Shown piece by piece: positions 7,811-17,330 of a DNA stretch of 64,000 nucleotides. Position 1 is the stretch's first letter; the number at the start of each line of letters is the position of its first letter. Source of the stretch: SCGC-AAA076-P13 sp964276235 (GTDB lineage Bacteria > Pseudomonadota > Gammaproteobacteria > Magnimaribacterales > D2472); assembly GCA_964276235.1 (NCBI GenBank), contig CAXYEK010000001.1, forward strand, positions 1 through 64,000. Direction: 5' to 3'. A program made the position numbers and the translations under genes. The notes beneath the pieces were generated by a model. It was not told the origin of the DNA, did not search any database, and saw nothing but the letters and a program-made list of their open reading frames with translations.

Positions 7811-10356
7811 TATTCTTCTTCTTGATCTTCTTCATTAGGGATAGTTACGCATTCTATTAACTTTTCCCCATCTTTAGGAGAGATAATTTTTACACCCTGA
7901 GTATTTCTGCTTAATGTTGGAACTTGAGCAACAGAGGTTCTTATCATTGTTCCCTTATCACTTATTAACATAATTCCGTCTTCATCTTCTACCAATGCAG
8001 CAGAAACCATAGAGCCATTTCTTTCACTTGTTTTCATTGATATGACTCCCTGACCCCCTCTGTTGTGAGATGGAAAATCATCTAATTTAGTTTTTTTACC
8101 ATACCCATTCTCGGAGACACAAAGTATTGTTTTCATAGGATCGCCAACCATTAAAGATATTAATCTTTCGTCTTTTTTTAATCTTATTCCTCGGACACCT
8201 CGAGCAGTTCTTCCCATTTGCCTTACATGCGACTCATTGAATCTTATTAATTTACCTGAAGAAGAAGCTAAAAGAATCTCATCATCTCCTGAAGTAATAG
8301 CAGTACCGATTAACTTATCATCATCATCTAAATTAATTGCTTTAATTCCAGATTTATATTTTTTGGAAAATAAACTCAAATTAGTCTTTTTTGTTGTCCC
8401 TTTTTTTGTTGCCATAAATATGAACTGATCTTCTGAAAACTCGTTGACTGGCAAAATATCACTGACTGATTCATCATCATCGAGATTTAACATATTCACT
8501 AAGGGTCTTCCCTTAGAGGTTCTTGAAGCCACGGGAATCTCATAAACTTTCAGCCAAAAAACCTTACCTTTTGTTGTAAAACATAAAATTTGCATATGAC
8601 TACTTAGAACGTATAAATTTTGAATAAGATCTTCTTCTTTAACTGCAGCAGCAGCCTTTCCTTGCCCCCCTCTTCTTTGTTCTCTGTACTCATCAAGTGG
8701 CTGGGTTTTAGCGTAACCGCTTCTTGAAACTGTTAAGACTCTCATTTCTTCTGGAATTAAATCTTCGTTAGTGATACCTCGCCTTGTATCATTTATCATG
8801 GTTCTTCTTTCATCGCCGAAGTTATTTCTAATCTCATCTAGTTCGTCGATCATTAAGGTTTTCAGTACAACTTTATCATCAAGGATTTTTTGTAGATCAG
8901 TAATCTTTGAAACAATATCTGCAAATTCATTACTAAGATTATCCTGCTCTAGACCAGTCAGCCTTCCTAGCCTTAATTCTAATATTGCCTTTGCCTGATC
9001 TGCAGAAAGTTTATATTTCTTACCACTAATTCCTAAATCTTTACTAAGTCCTTTTGGTTTGCATGCATCACTTCCAACTTTCTTTAAAATCGCTTCAACA
9101 GGACCAGCCTTCCAATCCTTTTTACAAAGAGCTTCAGCAGCTAACTTAGGATCTTTTGATTTTTTTATAATGGTGATAACTTCATCTATATTTGCAATAG
9201 CTACCATTAAACCTTCTACAATATGACCTCTTTCCTTTGCTTTTTTAAGATCATATTTAGTTCTTTTGGTAATAATATCTTTTCTATGTTTAACAAATGC
9301 TTCAAGCATTTCTTTCAGATTTACTTCTTTAGGTTGACCATCAACCAGAACAGTAAAGTTAATTCCAAATGATTGCTCTAGCTGCGTTTGAGCAAATAAG
9401 TTATTTTCTAAAACTTCAACTGAATCTCCTTTTCTAACTTCAATTACAACTCTAAGACCATCTTTATCTGATTCATCTCTAATCTCAGTAATTCCTTCTA
9501 TCTTTTTATCCTTAACTAATTCAGCTATTTTTTCTAACATCCTAGCTTTATTAACCATATATGGAATTTCATTAATAATCAGAGACTGTTTGCCTGACTT
9601 TTCATCTTCCTCAATGGAAGTATTCGATCTAGTATGAATAATACCTCTACCAGTCTTATATGCTTCATAAATACCAGCCCTTCCATCAATAGTTCCGCCT
9701 GTTGGAAAGTCTGGTCCTGAAATATCTTTTATTAGATCATCTATAGATAATTTTGGATCATTAATTAGGTTTATACATGCATTTAAAACTTCTGTGAGAT
9801 TATGAGGTGGGATATTTGTTGCCATTCCTACAGCTATGCCTGAAGAACCATTTACTAAAAGTGTTGGTATTTTTGTTGGGAGCACATCAGGAATAAATTC
9901 ACTGCCATCATAGTTTGGAGAGAATGAAACTGTTTCTTTTTCAAGATCACCATACATTTGATCTGTGATTTTAGCCATCCTGACTTCTGTATATCTCATG
10001 GCAGCAGGAGGATCTCCATCTATAGATCCAAAATTACCCTGACCTTCAACAATTGGATATCGCATTGAAAAGTCTTGAGCCATTCTGACCATTGCATCAT
10101 AAACAGCACTATCGCCATGGGGATGATATTTACCGATAACGTCACCAACTACTCTTGCAGATTTTTTATACGGTTTGTTATATGAATTTTTAAGGTCATA
10201 CATTGCATATAAAATTCTTCTATGCACTGGTTTTAGGCCATCTCTTATATCAGGAAGTGCTCTTCCATGAATCACACTAAGTGCATAACTTAAATAAGAT
10301 TGTTTAAGTTCATCTTCAATATTTACTGATATTATTTCTTTTGCGAATTCACTCAT
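7810..10356 (-). CDS. gyrA: DNA gyrase subunit A
   Basis: The 848-residue protein has the usual layout: a breakage-reunion domain with the catalytic tyrosine at Tyr122 (AAMRYTEVRM), a coiled-coil tower, and a C-terminal beta-pinwheel whose GyrA-box is QRRGGQGK. With GyrB it introduces negative supercoils. The quinolone-determining residues are wild type and share E. coli numbering (Ser83, Asp87 in GDSAVYD). The C-terminus is acidic (EEDQEEE). It is the first gene of the long minus-strand run to pyrF; the 69 bp upstream separate it from pntB. Confidence 0.97.
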   Translation of the reverse strand: MSEFAKEIISVNIEDELKQSYLSYALSVIHGRALPDIRDGLKPVHRRILYAMYDLKNSYNKPYKKSARVVGDVIGKYHPHGDSAVYDAMVRMAQDFSMRYPIVEGQGNFGSIDGDPPAAMRYTEVRMAKITDQMYGDLEKETVSFSPNYDGSEFIPDVLPTKIPTLLVNGSSGIAVGMATNIPPHNLTEVLNACINLINDPKLSIDDLIKDISGPDFPTGGTIDGRAGIYEAYKTGRGIIHTRSNTSIEEDEKSGKQSLIINEIPYMVNKARMLEKIAELVKDKKIEGITEIRDESDKDGLRVVIEVRKGDSVEVLENNLFAQTQLEQSFGINFTVLVDGQPKEVNLKEMLEAFVKHRKDIITKRTKYDLKKAKERGHIVEGLMVAIANIDEVITIIKKSKDPKLAAEALCKKDWKAGPVEAILKKVGSDACKPKGLSKDLGISGKKYKLSADQAKAILELRLGRLTGLEQDNLSNEFADIVSKITDLQKILDDKVVLKTLMIDELDEIRNNFGDERRTMINDTRRGITNEDLIPEEMRVLTVSRSGYAKTQPLDEYREQRRGGQGKAAAAVKEEDLIQNLYVLSSHMQILCFTTKGKVFWLKVYEIPVASRTSKGRPLVNMLNLDDDESVSDILPVNEFSEDQFIFMATKKGTTKKTNLSLFSKKYKSGIKAINLDDDDKLIGTAITSGDDEILLASSSGKLIRFNESHVRQMGRTARGVRGIRLKKDERLISLMVGDPMKTILCVSENGYGKKTKLDDFPSHNRGGQGVISMKTSERNGSMVSAALVEDEDGIMLISDKGTMIRTSVAQVPTLSRNTQGVKIISPKDGEKLIECVTIPNEEDQEEE

Positions 10357-10425
10357 ATGCTATGTTTTTTTGTATAAAAATATGTACCTTTTTCAAGGCA
10401 TATTTTAGCATATTTTATGTGTTAA
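10357..10425 (-). promoter_or_regulatory. Spacer between pntB and gyrA, likely gyrA promoter region
   Basis: This 69-bp AT-rich spacer precedes gyrA on the minus strand. It contains TTGAAA followed about 15 bp later by TATACA-like sequence, a weak sigma-70-type match with short spacing, and a second AT-rich block (TTAACA, TAAAAT). I see no strong hairpin that would terminate pntB transcripts. The promoter call is inferred from position. Confidence 0.3.
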
Positions 10426-11808
10426 TTATTCTTTAAATTCGGAGACTAATCCACCAATTGAATCTTTGGCATCTCCAAATAGCATTCGCGTATTTTGTTT
10501 AAAAAATAGTGGGTTTTGAACGCCTGCAAAACCAGAAGACATTGACCTTTTGAGAACAAATACTGTTTTAGCATTGTGAGCTTCGATAATTGGCATTCCA
10601 TAAATTGGACTTCCGGGTTCTTCGGTAGCAGAAGGATTTACAACATCATTTGCACCAATAACAACTGCAACATCAACTGCATCCATGGTTGGATTAACAT
10701 CATCAGGTTCAGCAAGAACATCATATGGGACATTTGCTTCAGCCAAAAGAACGTTCATATGACCTGGCATTCTTCCAGCAACCGGGTGTATACCATATTT
10801 TACCTCAGTACCATTACCCTCCAATAACTCTCCAAGCTCTCTAACAACATGCTGAGCTTGAGCTACAGCCATACCATATCCAGGTATGATTAATACTGAA
10901 CTAGCACTTTCTAATATCAAATATGCATCTGAAACACTTATTGGACTAACTTCACCTTGCTCCTCTGCAGATGAACTGCTTGAGGAAGAGCTTGCATAAC
11001 CAACAAATAAAATATTACTTATAGATCTATTCATTGCTTTAGCCATAATAACTGTCAATATAAGCCCGCTGGCTCCAACAAGTGATCCTGCGACAATAAG
11101 GACATTATTTAATAATAATAATCCAGCAAAAGCTGCAGCAATGCCTGAGAAGGAATTTAGTAAAGAAATAACAACAGGCATATCTCCTCCACCAATAGGA
11201 AGAACAAAACCAATTCCACCTAAGAGTGTTAAGACTAATAGGATAGTAAAGAAATTAAATGTCGGAACTATAGCGGGGGTTACAAACACTGAATACAATA
11301 AGAATGCTAATGAAATATAAAAAATAGTTGTGAAAAATTTTGTAATGATAGATGTCTTCGCTATCTTGATTTTTTCAGCTAGTTTTGCATAAGCAACTAA
11401 ACTTCCCGTGAATGTTACTCCGCCAATATACAAAGTGGTCATAACTAAAATATGTTGAAATAAATTGTCTGGGATTGAGTTAAATTCAGACCAAGCAATC
11501 AAAAATGTAGCCAAACCGCCAAAGCCATTGAACAAGGCAACCATCTCAGGTATTGATGTCATTTTTACTTTAAGAGCAATAGCAGACCCAATGATGGCTC
11601 CAACAGCAATACCACTTAAAAGTACAATAGGATTAACTATATCGATAATTGTTATGCTAACTGCAATGAACATTGCTAAGGCAGATAGAAAGTTACCTTT
11701 AACAGCAGTAGCTTCTTTACCAAGCATTTTTATTCCAGTAATAAATAAAATTGATGCAACTATATATACGATATTTTGAAGGGCAGATATTTCTGTTATA
11801 AATGTCAT
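10426..11808 (-). CDS. pntB: NAD(P) transhydrogenase, beta subunit
   Basis: The 460-residue membrane protein has about eight or nine N-terminal hydrophobic helices followed by a soluble NADP(H)-binding domain III from about residue 285 (IIPGYGMAVAQAQ, VAGRMPGHMNVLLAEA, DVAVVIGANDVVNP). It couples proton re-entry to hydride transfer from NADH to NADP+. The linker between membrane and domain III holds a run of eight serines encoded by varied codons, so it is not a simple nucleotide repeat. It follows pntAB by 2 bp. Confidence 0.95.
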   Translation of the reverse strand: MTFITEISALQNIVYIVASILFITGIKMLGKEATAVKGNFLSALAMFIAVSITIIDIVNPIVLLSGIAVGAIIGSAIALKVKMTSIPEMVALFNGFGGLATFLIAWSEFNSIPDNLFQHILVMTTLYIGGVTFTGSLVAYAKLAEKIKIAKTSIITKFFTTIFYISLAFLLYSVFVTPAIVPTFNFFTILLVLTLLGGIGFVLPIGGGDMPVVISLLNSFSGIAAAFAGLLLLNNVLIVAGSLVGASGLILTVIMAKAMNRSISNILFVGYASSSSSSSSAEEQGEVSPISVSDAYLILESASSVLIIPGYGMAVAQAQHVVRELGELLEGNGTEVKYGIHPVAGRMPGHMNVLLAEANVPYDVLAEPDDVNPTMDAVDVAVVIGANDVVNPSATEEPGSPIYGMPIIEAHNAKTVFVLKRSMSSGFAGVQNPLFFKQNTRMLFGDAKDSIGGLVSEFKE

Positions 11809-11810
11809 GA

Positions 11811-12083
11811 TTATTTCTTTTTAAACATTTTTAACATTCTATTAGTTACAAGATATCCACCAAAAACATTGATTGAGGCAAAAGTTACTGCAAGAAAAGC
11901 TATAGAACTTTGAAGGTTAGAATCTGTTGAAAGTATTAGTGCTCCAACTAATGCAATTCCAGAAATAGCATTTGCACCTGACATAAGAGGTGTATGAAGA
12001 GTACTAGGAACTTTGGCTATTAATTCTAAACCTAAATAGACAGATAGAATAAGAACAAAACCAAGCAATACATATGTCTCCAT
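11811..12083 (-). CDS. pntAB: NAD(P) transhydrogenase alpha subunit, membrane part
   Basis: This 90-residue protein is nearly all hydrophobic, with three helices, and matches the membrane part of PntA that is a separate polypeptide in three-subunit transhydrogenases. PSTLHTPLMSGANAISGI is the family signature. It overlaps the end of the soluble alpha gene by one base and is followed after 2 bp by pntB. Together the three genes encode a complete proton-pumping enzyme. E. coli has the two alpha parts fused; the split form is known in Rhodospirillum and many other bacteria. Confidence 0.92.
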   Translation of the reverse strand: METYVLLGFVLILSVYLGLELIAKVPSTLHTPLMSGANAISGIALVGALILSTDSNLQSSIAFLAVTFASINVFGGYLVTNRMLKMFKKK

Positions 12084-13201
12084 TATTGAAACCTCTCATT
12101 TGTTATTTTTCCATCATATACAAGCACACTACTTTTTATAATATCATCCTCAAAATCGAAATTTATCTCATTATTTTCTTTATTATAAAAATCACATATC
12201 CAATGATTAAAATTATTAGATAAAGCTAAGGAAGCATGACCGGATACTCTTGAGGCTAAATTAGATACCCCAATTATTTTTACTCCATTTTTGACAACCA
12301 CCTCATCAACGATAGAGCCTTCTACATTTCCTCCAGACTCTACAGCCATATCAAATATAACACTGCCTGGCTTCATACTATCTATAGTTTTATTATCTAT
12401 GAGTTGTGGTGCCGGTCTTCCAAAAAGTTGTGCAGTAGTAATAACAATATCTGATCTTGCACATACTTGAGACTGCAGATCTTTCTGTTTTTGTATTTGC
12501 TCTGGTGTTAATTCGTTTGCATAACCTTGATCGGTTTGGCCTGTTTCACCTAAGTCTATTTTTACAAATTTGGCCCCCAAAGAATTTACTTGCTCCTCAA
12601 CAACATCTCTTGTGTCGAAGGCTTCAACTCTTGCGCCAAGTCTCTTGGCTGTTGCAATTGCCTGCAACCCTGCTACTCCAACTCCAATAACAAAAACTCG
12701 AGCTGGTTTAAGAGTTCCTGCAGCAGTCATCATCATTGGAAGGGCTGTAGAAAGATATTTAGCAGATTCTATTACAGCTGCATAGCCTGCTAGATTTGCT
12801 TGAGAGCTCAAGACATCCATCTTTTGAGCCCTTGTAATTCTTGGGATAAATTCCATGCTAACAAGATTAATATTTTTATTAGCACATTTAATAATTAAAT
12901 CCTGATTTGAAAAAGGATTTACCATTCCTAAAAGTGTCGAATTCGATTTCATTAATTGAATCTCATCCATGCTTAATGGTTGATTTGTTATTAGTAGATC
13001 TGAGTTACAAATGCACTCATTTCTTGATGTAACTTTTAATCCTAATTTTTCAAAATCATTATCAGAAGTAAATATTCCATCTCCAATACCTTCCTCAAAA
13101 AAAATATCTGCTCCAAGTGATACTAAAGCAGAAATTGTTTCAGGATGAATGGGAGAGCGATGATCTGAAGAATCATTGGACTTAAGTGCTGAAATTATCA
13201 C
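12083..13201 (-). CDS. pntAA: NAD(P) transhydrogenase alpha subunit, soluble NAD-binding part
   Basis: The 372-residue soluble domain I resembles alanine dehydrogenase. It has an N-terminal domain with SPIHPETI, the RITRAQKMDVLSSQAN segment at about 122-137, and a Rossmann dinucleotide site VIGVGVAGLQAIATAKRLGA near 170. It binds NAD(H) and delivers hydride to PntB. The start is GTG at 13199-13201; no clear Shine-Dalgarno precedes it. It is the first gene of the operon and is divergent from ubiG. Confidence 0.94.
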   Translation of the reverse strand: MIISALKSNDSSDHRSPIHPETISALVSLGADIFFEEGIGDGIFTSDNDFEKLGLKVTSRNECICNSDLLITNQPLSMDEIQLMKSNSTLLGMVNPFSNQDLIIKCANKNINLVSMEFIPRITRAQKMDVLSSQANLAGYAAVIESAKYLSTALPMMMTAAGTLKPARVFVIGVGVAGLQAIATAKRLGARVEAFDTRDVVEEQVNSLGAKFVKIDLGETGQTDQGYANELTPEQIQKQKDLQSQVCARSDIVITTAQLFGRPAPQLIDNKTIDSMKPGSVIFDMAVESGGNVEGSIVDEVVVKNGVKIIGVSNLASRVSGHASLALSNNFNHWICDFYNKENNEINFDFEDDIIKSSVLVYDGKITNERFQ

Positions 13202-13380
13202 GTATGTTAATTGTAGATATTTGTTTGTAGTGAAGTAAAACTTAATAGATATTAAATGTCAATTCAATATAAGAAGACTGTTAAATTACAATAAACATCC
13301 AAAACTATCTGTAGCTCTACTACAAAATTTAAGTTTATTAATTTATGTATAAATAATTTTATTAAAGGTAAAATATCGCG
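13202..13380. promoter_or_regulatory. Divergent pntA / ubiG intergenic region
   Basis: This 179-bp AT-rich spacer must hold promoters for both directions. Toward ubiG there is TATAAA near 13349 and an AAAGGT that may be its ribosome-binding site 10-15 bp before the ATG. No tRNA, small gene or strong hairpin is visible. The promoter call is based on the divergent arrangement. Confidence 0.35.
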
Positions 13381-14073
13381 ATGAATATCGACCAACAAGA
13401 AGTACAAAAGTTCTCTGATCTTGCAGAGAAATGGTGGGATAAGTCTGGGGACTTCAAACCGCTTCATATTATTAATCCATTACGATCTAATTATATTTCT
13501 AGCAAAGTTGATCTTTCGAAGAAAAATGTTCTGGATGTCGGTTGTGGAGGTGGAATTTTATCTGAAGCACTTCATGATGCTGGTGCAAATGTTACTGGAA
13601 TTGATGCCGCTGGGCCAGGAATAGAAATAGCAAGAATTCATGCGGAAAATAATAAAAAATTAATCACATACATTGAATCTACTGCTGAAGATTTATTTGA
13701 AAAATCGGATGAAAGATATGACGTTGTTGCCTGCCTTGAAGTTTTAGAACATGTCCCAGATCCAAAATTATTAGTAAAAACCTGTGTGGAGCTCTTAAAT
13801 CCAGGAGGTTTTCTTTTTCTATCAACTATTAATAAAAATCCGAGGTCATGGATTACTGCAATTGTAGGTGCTGAATATATATTTAATATATTGCCCAAAG
13901 GTACTCATGAGTTTGATAAATTTATTAAGCCTTCTGTGCTTGCTTCATTTGTTAGAGATGCGGATGCAGAATTACTAGAGACAAAGGGAATGTTTTATAA
14001 CCCTATTACACATAAGGCGAATCTAAATAATGATCTTGGTGTTAACTACATGATGTATGCAAGAAAGTCATAA
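13381..14073 (+). CDS. ubiG: Ubiquinone biosynthesis O-methyltransferase
   Basis: This 230-residue class I SAM methyltransferase begins with the UbiG N-terminus (FSDLAEKWWDKSGDFKPLHIINPLR). It has the SAM motif VLDVGCGGGILSE at about 50-62, CLEVLEHVPDP near 118 and the C-terminal THKANLNNDLGVNYM-type region. It performs the two O-methylations of ubiquinone synthesis, so the organism should make ubiquinone. It overlaps gph by 17 bp in the ubiG-gph-yciK order seen in Pseudomonas. Confidence 0.95.
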   Translation: MNIDQQEVQKFSDLAEKWWDKSGDFKPLHIINPLRSNYISSKVDLSKKNVLDVGCGGGILSEALHDAGANVTGIDAAGPGIEIARIHAENNKKLITYIESTAEDLFEKSDERYDVVACLEVLEHVPDPKLLVKTCVELLNPGGFLFLSTINKNPRSWITAIVGAEYIFNILPKGTHEFDKFIKPSVLASFVRDADAELLETKGMFYNPITHKANLNNDLGVNYMMYARKS

Positions 14074-14716
14074 AACAGAGTTAGTTTTATTTGATTTAGA
14101 TGGAACTTTAATAGATACGGCACCTGATTTTGTTCTTTCTCTTAATAAAATTCTTGAATCTAATGGAAGAAAAAAGCTTAATAAAAATATTATAAGATCT
14201 CACGTCTCTGATGGCTCTGCAAAGCTTGTAGAGATAGGTTTTAAAATTAATGAAAATGATGCTGAATTTCAAAAATTTAGAAACGAGTTGCTTAATGAAT
14301 ATGAAAAAAATCTCACCAATGAATCAGAAATATTTGATGGGGTTGATGATGTAATTAGCTATTTAAACACTAACAATATTATTTTTGGCATAGTAACAAA
14401 TAAACCATATAAATATGCAAAACCTATCGTTAACAATTTTGAAATTCTTAATGCCTCTAAAGTTCTTATCTGTCCAGATCACTTAAGTCATATCAAACCA
14501 GATCCTGAAGGAATTTTATTGGCTTGCTCAAAACTTAATATTAATCCTAAAAATTGTGTTTATATTGGAGATCATAAAAAGGACTTAGAAGCTGGCATAA
14601 ATGCTGGAGCAAAAACCATTGGATGTATGTATGGCTATTCTCTTTCTAAAAATGAAAATTATGATGGTTCTATGCTTGTTGAAAAAGCAATCGAAATAAT
14701 TGACTTAATTAATTGA
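14057..14716 (+). CDS. gph: Phosphoglycolate phosphatase (HAD family)
   Basis: The 219-residue HAD phosphatase carries motif I LFDLDGTLIDT (nucleophile Asp13, acid Asp15), motif II in IVTNKP, and motifs III/IV around KPDPEG and YIGDHKKDLEAG. It dephosphorylates 2-phosphoglycolate formed in DNA repair and metabolism. The start at 14057 lies inside the ubiG end and places the nucleophile where the family has it. Context next to ubiG supports Gph over other HAD enzymes; MupP-type substrates remain possible. Confidence 0.85.
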   Translation: MQESHKTELVLFDLDGTLIDTAPDFVLSLNKILESNGRKKLNKNIIRSHVSDGSAKLVEIGFKINENDAEFQKFRNELLNEYEKNLTNESEIFDGVDDVISYLNTNNIIFGIVTNKPYKYAKPIVNNFEILNASKVLICPDHLSHIKPDPEGILLACSKLNINPKNCVYIGDHKKDLEAGINAGAKTIGCMYGYSLSKNENYDGSMLVEKAIEIIDLIN

Positions 14717-14718
14717 TT

Positions 14719-15465
14719 ATGGATTTCGATTTTACATTTGAAGAAAACTTTTTGTCTGAAAAGAACATTTTAGTTACCGGCTCTTCTAAAGGTATTGGAA
14801 GAGAGTTGTCTATTGGGTTAAGTGAATTTGGTGCCAATGTCATTTTACACGGACGAAATGAGGATGCATTAGATCAACTCTATGATGAAATTATCGAAAA
14901 ATATAATACTAATCCAATGATAATTAAGTGTGATTTAAATGAGCTTAATGAAGAAAAATCTCAAGAAATAGCAGCTCTTATAGAAGAAAATACAACAGGC
15001 CTTGATGGTATTATTAACAATGCAGCAGAAATTGGGAAAATGTCTTCAATAGCAGACTATGATCTTAAGACTTGGCAAAAAGTTTTAAATGTAAATTTAA
15101 CTAGCGCATATCTCCTAACAAAAAATCTTGCTCCTCTAATGAGCGCATCAATTAATCCAAGAATCATTTTTACATCTTCAGGTGTTGCAAAAAAAGGAAG
15201 GGCTTTTTGGGGAGCCTACTCTATATCAAAGGCAGCTGTTAAATCACTGGCTGAAATACTTCAAGAAGAGCTTGAGCCAATTTCAAATATAAAAGTCTTT
15301 AATTTTGATCCTGGAGCAACTAGAACTTCTATGAGAGCGTTTGCTTATCCTGCTGAAAATCCTAAGGATTTAAAAGATGCTTCATCGTTACTAAATTACT
15401 ATTTATGGATGTTTTCGGAAAAAAGTAATGAAGAAGACACTAGGTATATTGAATTTAATTCTTAA
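14719..15465 (+). CDS. Short-chain dehydrogenase of the YciK type
   Basis: This Rossmann-fold oxidoreductase has TGSSKGIGRE (cofactor loop, about 20-29), NNAAEIG, FTSSGVAKKGRAFWGAYSISK with the catalytic Tyr-x3-Lys, and DPGATRTSMRAFAYP-AENP, a signature close to E. coli YciK (GGTRTAMRASAFP). Substrate is unknown for this family. I chose the ATG at 14719 (248 residues). A TTG at 14713 would add two residues and create a TTGA overlap with gph. The gene's 3' end overlaps the opposing glycosylase by 11 bp. Confidence 0.85.
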   Translation: MDFDFTFEENFLSEKNILVTGSSKGIGRELSIGLSEFGANVILHGRNEDALDQLYDEIIEKYNTNPMIIKCDLNELNEEKSQEIAALIEENTTGLDGIINNAAEIGKMSSIADYDLKTWQKVLNVNLTSAYLLTKNLAPLMSASINPRIIFTSSGVAKKGRAFWGAYSISKAAVKSLAEILQEELEPISNIKVFNFDPGATRTSMRAFAYPAENPKDLKDASSLLNYYLWMFSEKSNEEDTRYIEFNS

Positions 15466-16048
15466 GACTGCTCCATAAATAAAGACATAGATAAGTTCTG
15501 AAAGGAGAATAGTCTTCTCCACGATATGTTGTTGAATTAAAAAAATTAGTTACTGCTTTTTTAATACCCAAATCTCCTTCTAAAAAAACATTGCTATCCT
15601 GAATATAAAACATTTTTATTATCCCCAATGTCCATGGACCTATTCCCCTAATATTTAAAAAAAGATCAGATAACTGATCATTAGATAGTTTTTTTAAATC
15701 AGTTTTATCTAATGACTTAATTTTTTTATCTTGAATAATTCCTAAGATATAAGAAGCTTTGGGTTTGGATAGTCCCTGCTCTCTTAATAAATCTAAAGAA
15801 ATATTAGAATTTTTGCATAAAGTAGTCTGTACCCTAAGCCATATGGACTGCGCTGCTTTTACAGAAACTTGTTGACCTATTATTGTCTTTATTAAAAAAG
15901 ATTTGAGTGAGAGGGATTCATCAGTTCTTTCTTTGATTGAAATTATATCTGTTGTTATCAGAAACTCATGAAAACTATCATGACCGTTCTTCTTTGATAC
16001 TTCTAATAAAAATGTGTGGGCTTTTTTGGCTTTAAGGCTTTTTACCAT
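15455..16048 (-). CDS. DNA-3-methyladenine glycosylase, AlkA-type HhH-GPD protein
   Basis: The 197-residue base-excision enzyme has a helix-hairpin-helix at LNIRGIGPWTLGII (about 131-144) and the catalytic aspartate at Asp159 (EGDLGIKKAV). FLIKTIIGQQVSVKAA near 51-66 is typical of AlkA/MAG proteins. It lacks the N-terminal beta domain of E. coli AlkA (282 residues), so it resembles the compact MAG-like form. It should remove alkylated purines. It overlaps rluB upstream by 17 bp and the convergent YciK-type gene by 11 bp. Confidence 0.85.
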   Translation of the reverse strand: MVKSLKAKKAHTFLLEVSKKNGHDSFHEFLITTDIISIKERTDESLSLKSFLIKTIIGQQVSVKAAQSIWLRVQTTLCKNSNISLDLLREQGLSKPKASYILGIIQDKKIKSLDKTDLKKLSNDQLSDLFLNIRGIGPWTLGIIKMFYIQDSNVFLEGDLGIKKAVTNFFNSTTYRGEDYSPFRTYLCLYLWSSLKN

Positions 16049-16763
16049 AATTTTTTAATGCGTCTATTTCATGTTCTTCTAGTTCTTTTACTTTTCCCTT
16101 TTGAAGTGTAGACGGAAGAAATATTGGTCCAAACCTTGTCCTTTTTAGGCGGCTTACCTCAAGATCTAGGGATTGAAATATTTTTCTTACTTCTCTATTT
16201 TTTCCTGAAACTAGACATACTGAAAACCATTGATTTGTTCCATTTTTTTCACCTTCAACAACATCAGTAAATTTATGAAGCTCATCTTCGATGGTTATTC
16301 CTTTTAACATAAGGTTTCTTTTTTCTATATTGAATTCGCCTCGAGCTCTTACTAAATACTCTCTATCAATTGTATTAGAGGGATGCATACAATAATTTGC
16401 AAAAGTTCCATCATTTGTAAATAACATTAATCCTGAAGTATTTATATCGAGCCTTCCAATTGAAATCCAATTTCTTTGATTAGCAGCATTTGGTAAATAG
16501 TCATAAACAATTGGTATTTTTTTTTCTCTAGCGGAAGAGGATAAAACGCCTTCTGGTTTATTAAGCATAATAACTCTTATCTCATCTTCTTTGACTTTAA
16601 TCACATTATTTTCATACTCAACAACATCATTTTCAGAAACTGAAGATCCAATTTTTGCAGTCACACCATTAACAGTAATTTTTCCTTGCTGGATAAGCAC
16701 TTCGCATGATCGACGAGATCCAATGCCAGCCTTAGCTAGATATTTTTGCAATCTCTCTGACAT
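16032..16763 (-). CDS. rluB: 23S rRNA pseudouridine synthase (RsuA/RluB family)
   Basis: The 243-residue protein has an N-terminal S4 RNA-binding domain (MSERLQKYLAKAGIGSRRSCE) followed by a pseudouridine synthase domain with the catalytic aspartate in GRLDINTSGLMLFTNDG near residue 108. LNKPEGVLSS and GKNREVRKIF complete the RsuA-family pattern. In gammaproteobacteria the scpA-scpB-rluB order marks the enzyme that modifies position 2605 of 23S rRNA, so RluB is preferred to RsuA or RluE by context. Confidence 0.88.
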   Translation of the reverse strand: MSERLQKYLAKAGIGSRRSCEVLIQQGKITVNGVTAKIGSSVSENDVVEYENNVIKVKEDEIRVIMLNKPEGVLSSSAREKKIPIVYDYLPNAANQRNWISIGRLDINTSGLMLFTNDGTFANYCMHPSNTIDREYLVRARGEFNIEKRNLMLKGITIEDELHKFTDVVEGEKNGTNQWFSVCLVSGKNREVRKIFQSLDLEVSRLKRTRFGPIFLPSTLQKGKVKELEEHEIDALKNYGKKP

Positions 16764-16772
16764 TTTTCTGGA

Positions 16773-17330
16773 TTAGACTACTTGAGATAAAATCTGATCT
16801 TGGTCTGTTTCTATAAGATCAGGTAGCTCAGGTAGGTTAGATAATGATTTCATATCTAAGTCATCCAGGAATTCTTTGGTTGTTGAATACAATGCAGGTT
16901 TCCCTGGTGCATCTTTGAACCCCGAAACCTTTATCCAATTTCTTTCAAGAAGGGTTCTAATGCTCTGCGTACTAACACTTACTCCTCTTATGTCTTCTAT
17001 ATCACCACGAGTAACTGGTTGCTTGTAGGCTATTATGGAGATAGTTTCCATTAACGCTTTTGATATCCTTGGAGTTCTTTCATTCCATAGATGAGTTAAA
17101 GATGGGCTGAAGGCTTTCTTAATTTGCAATCTAAAACCTGAAGCAACTTCAGTTACTTCTAATGAAGATAACTCGAAACGTTCCTCTAATTGGTTGATGC
17201 ATTGCTTGATATCTGATAATTCTGCTGAAATCCCATCTGATTCTAACAACGTTCTAATTTCTGAAAGTCTTAATGGCCTTCCTGCACCAAATAATAAAGC
17301 CTCAACTGTATTGATCATTTGTGTGTTCAA
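16773..17330 (-). CDS. scpB: Segregation and condensation protein B
   Basis: The protein of 185 residues (181 if it starts at the ATG at 17318) has the two winged-helix domains of ScpB; TVEALLFGAGRPLRLSEIRTLL and ISIIAYKQPVTRGDIEDIRGV are typical. It is the dimeric kite subunit of the SMC-ScpAB condensin. TTG at 17328-17330 forms a TTGA overlap with the scpA stop; the ATG four codons later is the alternative. An SMC gene is expected elsewhere. Confidence 0.93.
   Translation of the reverse strand: MNTQMINTVEALLFGAGRPLRLSEIRTLLESDGISAELSDIKQCINQLEERFELSSLEVTEVASGFRLQIKKAFSPSLTHLWNERTPRISKALMETISIIAYKQPVTRGDIEDIRGVSVSTQSIRTLLERNWIKVSGFKDAPGKPALYSTTKEFLDDLDMKSLSNLPELPDLIETDQDQILSQVV

Noticed and set aside
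10955..10999. Serine run in PntB as a microsatellite
   Set aside because: The eight serines use a mixture of AGC, AGT, TCT, TCC and TCA codons, so it is a flexible linker and not a slipping repeat.
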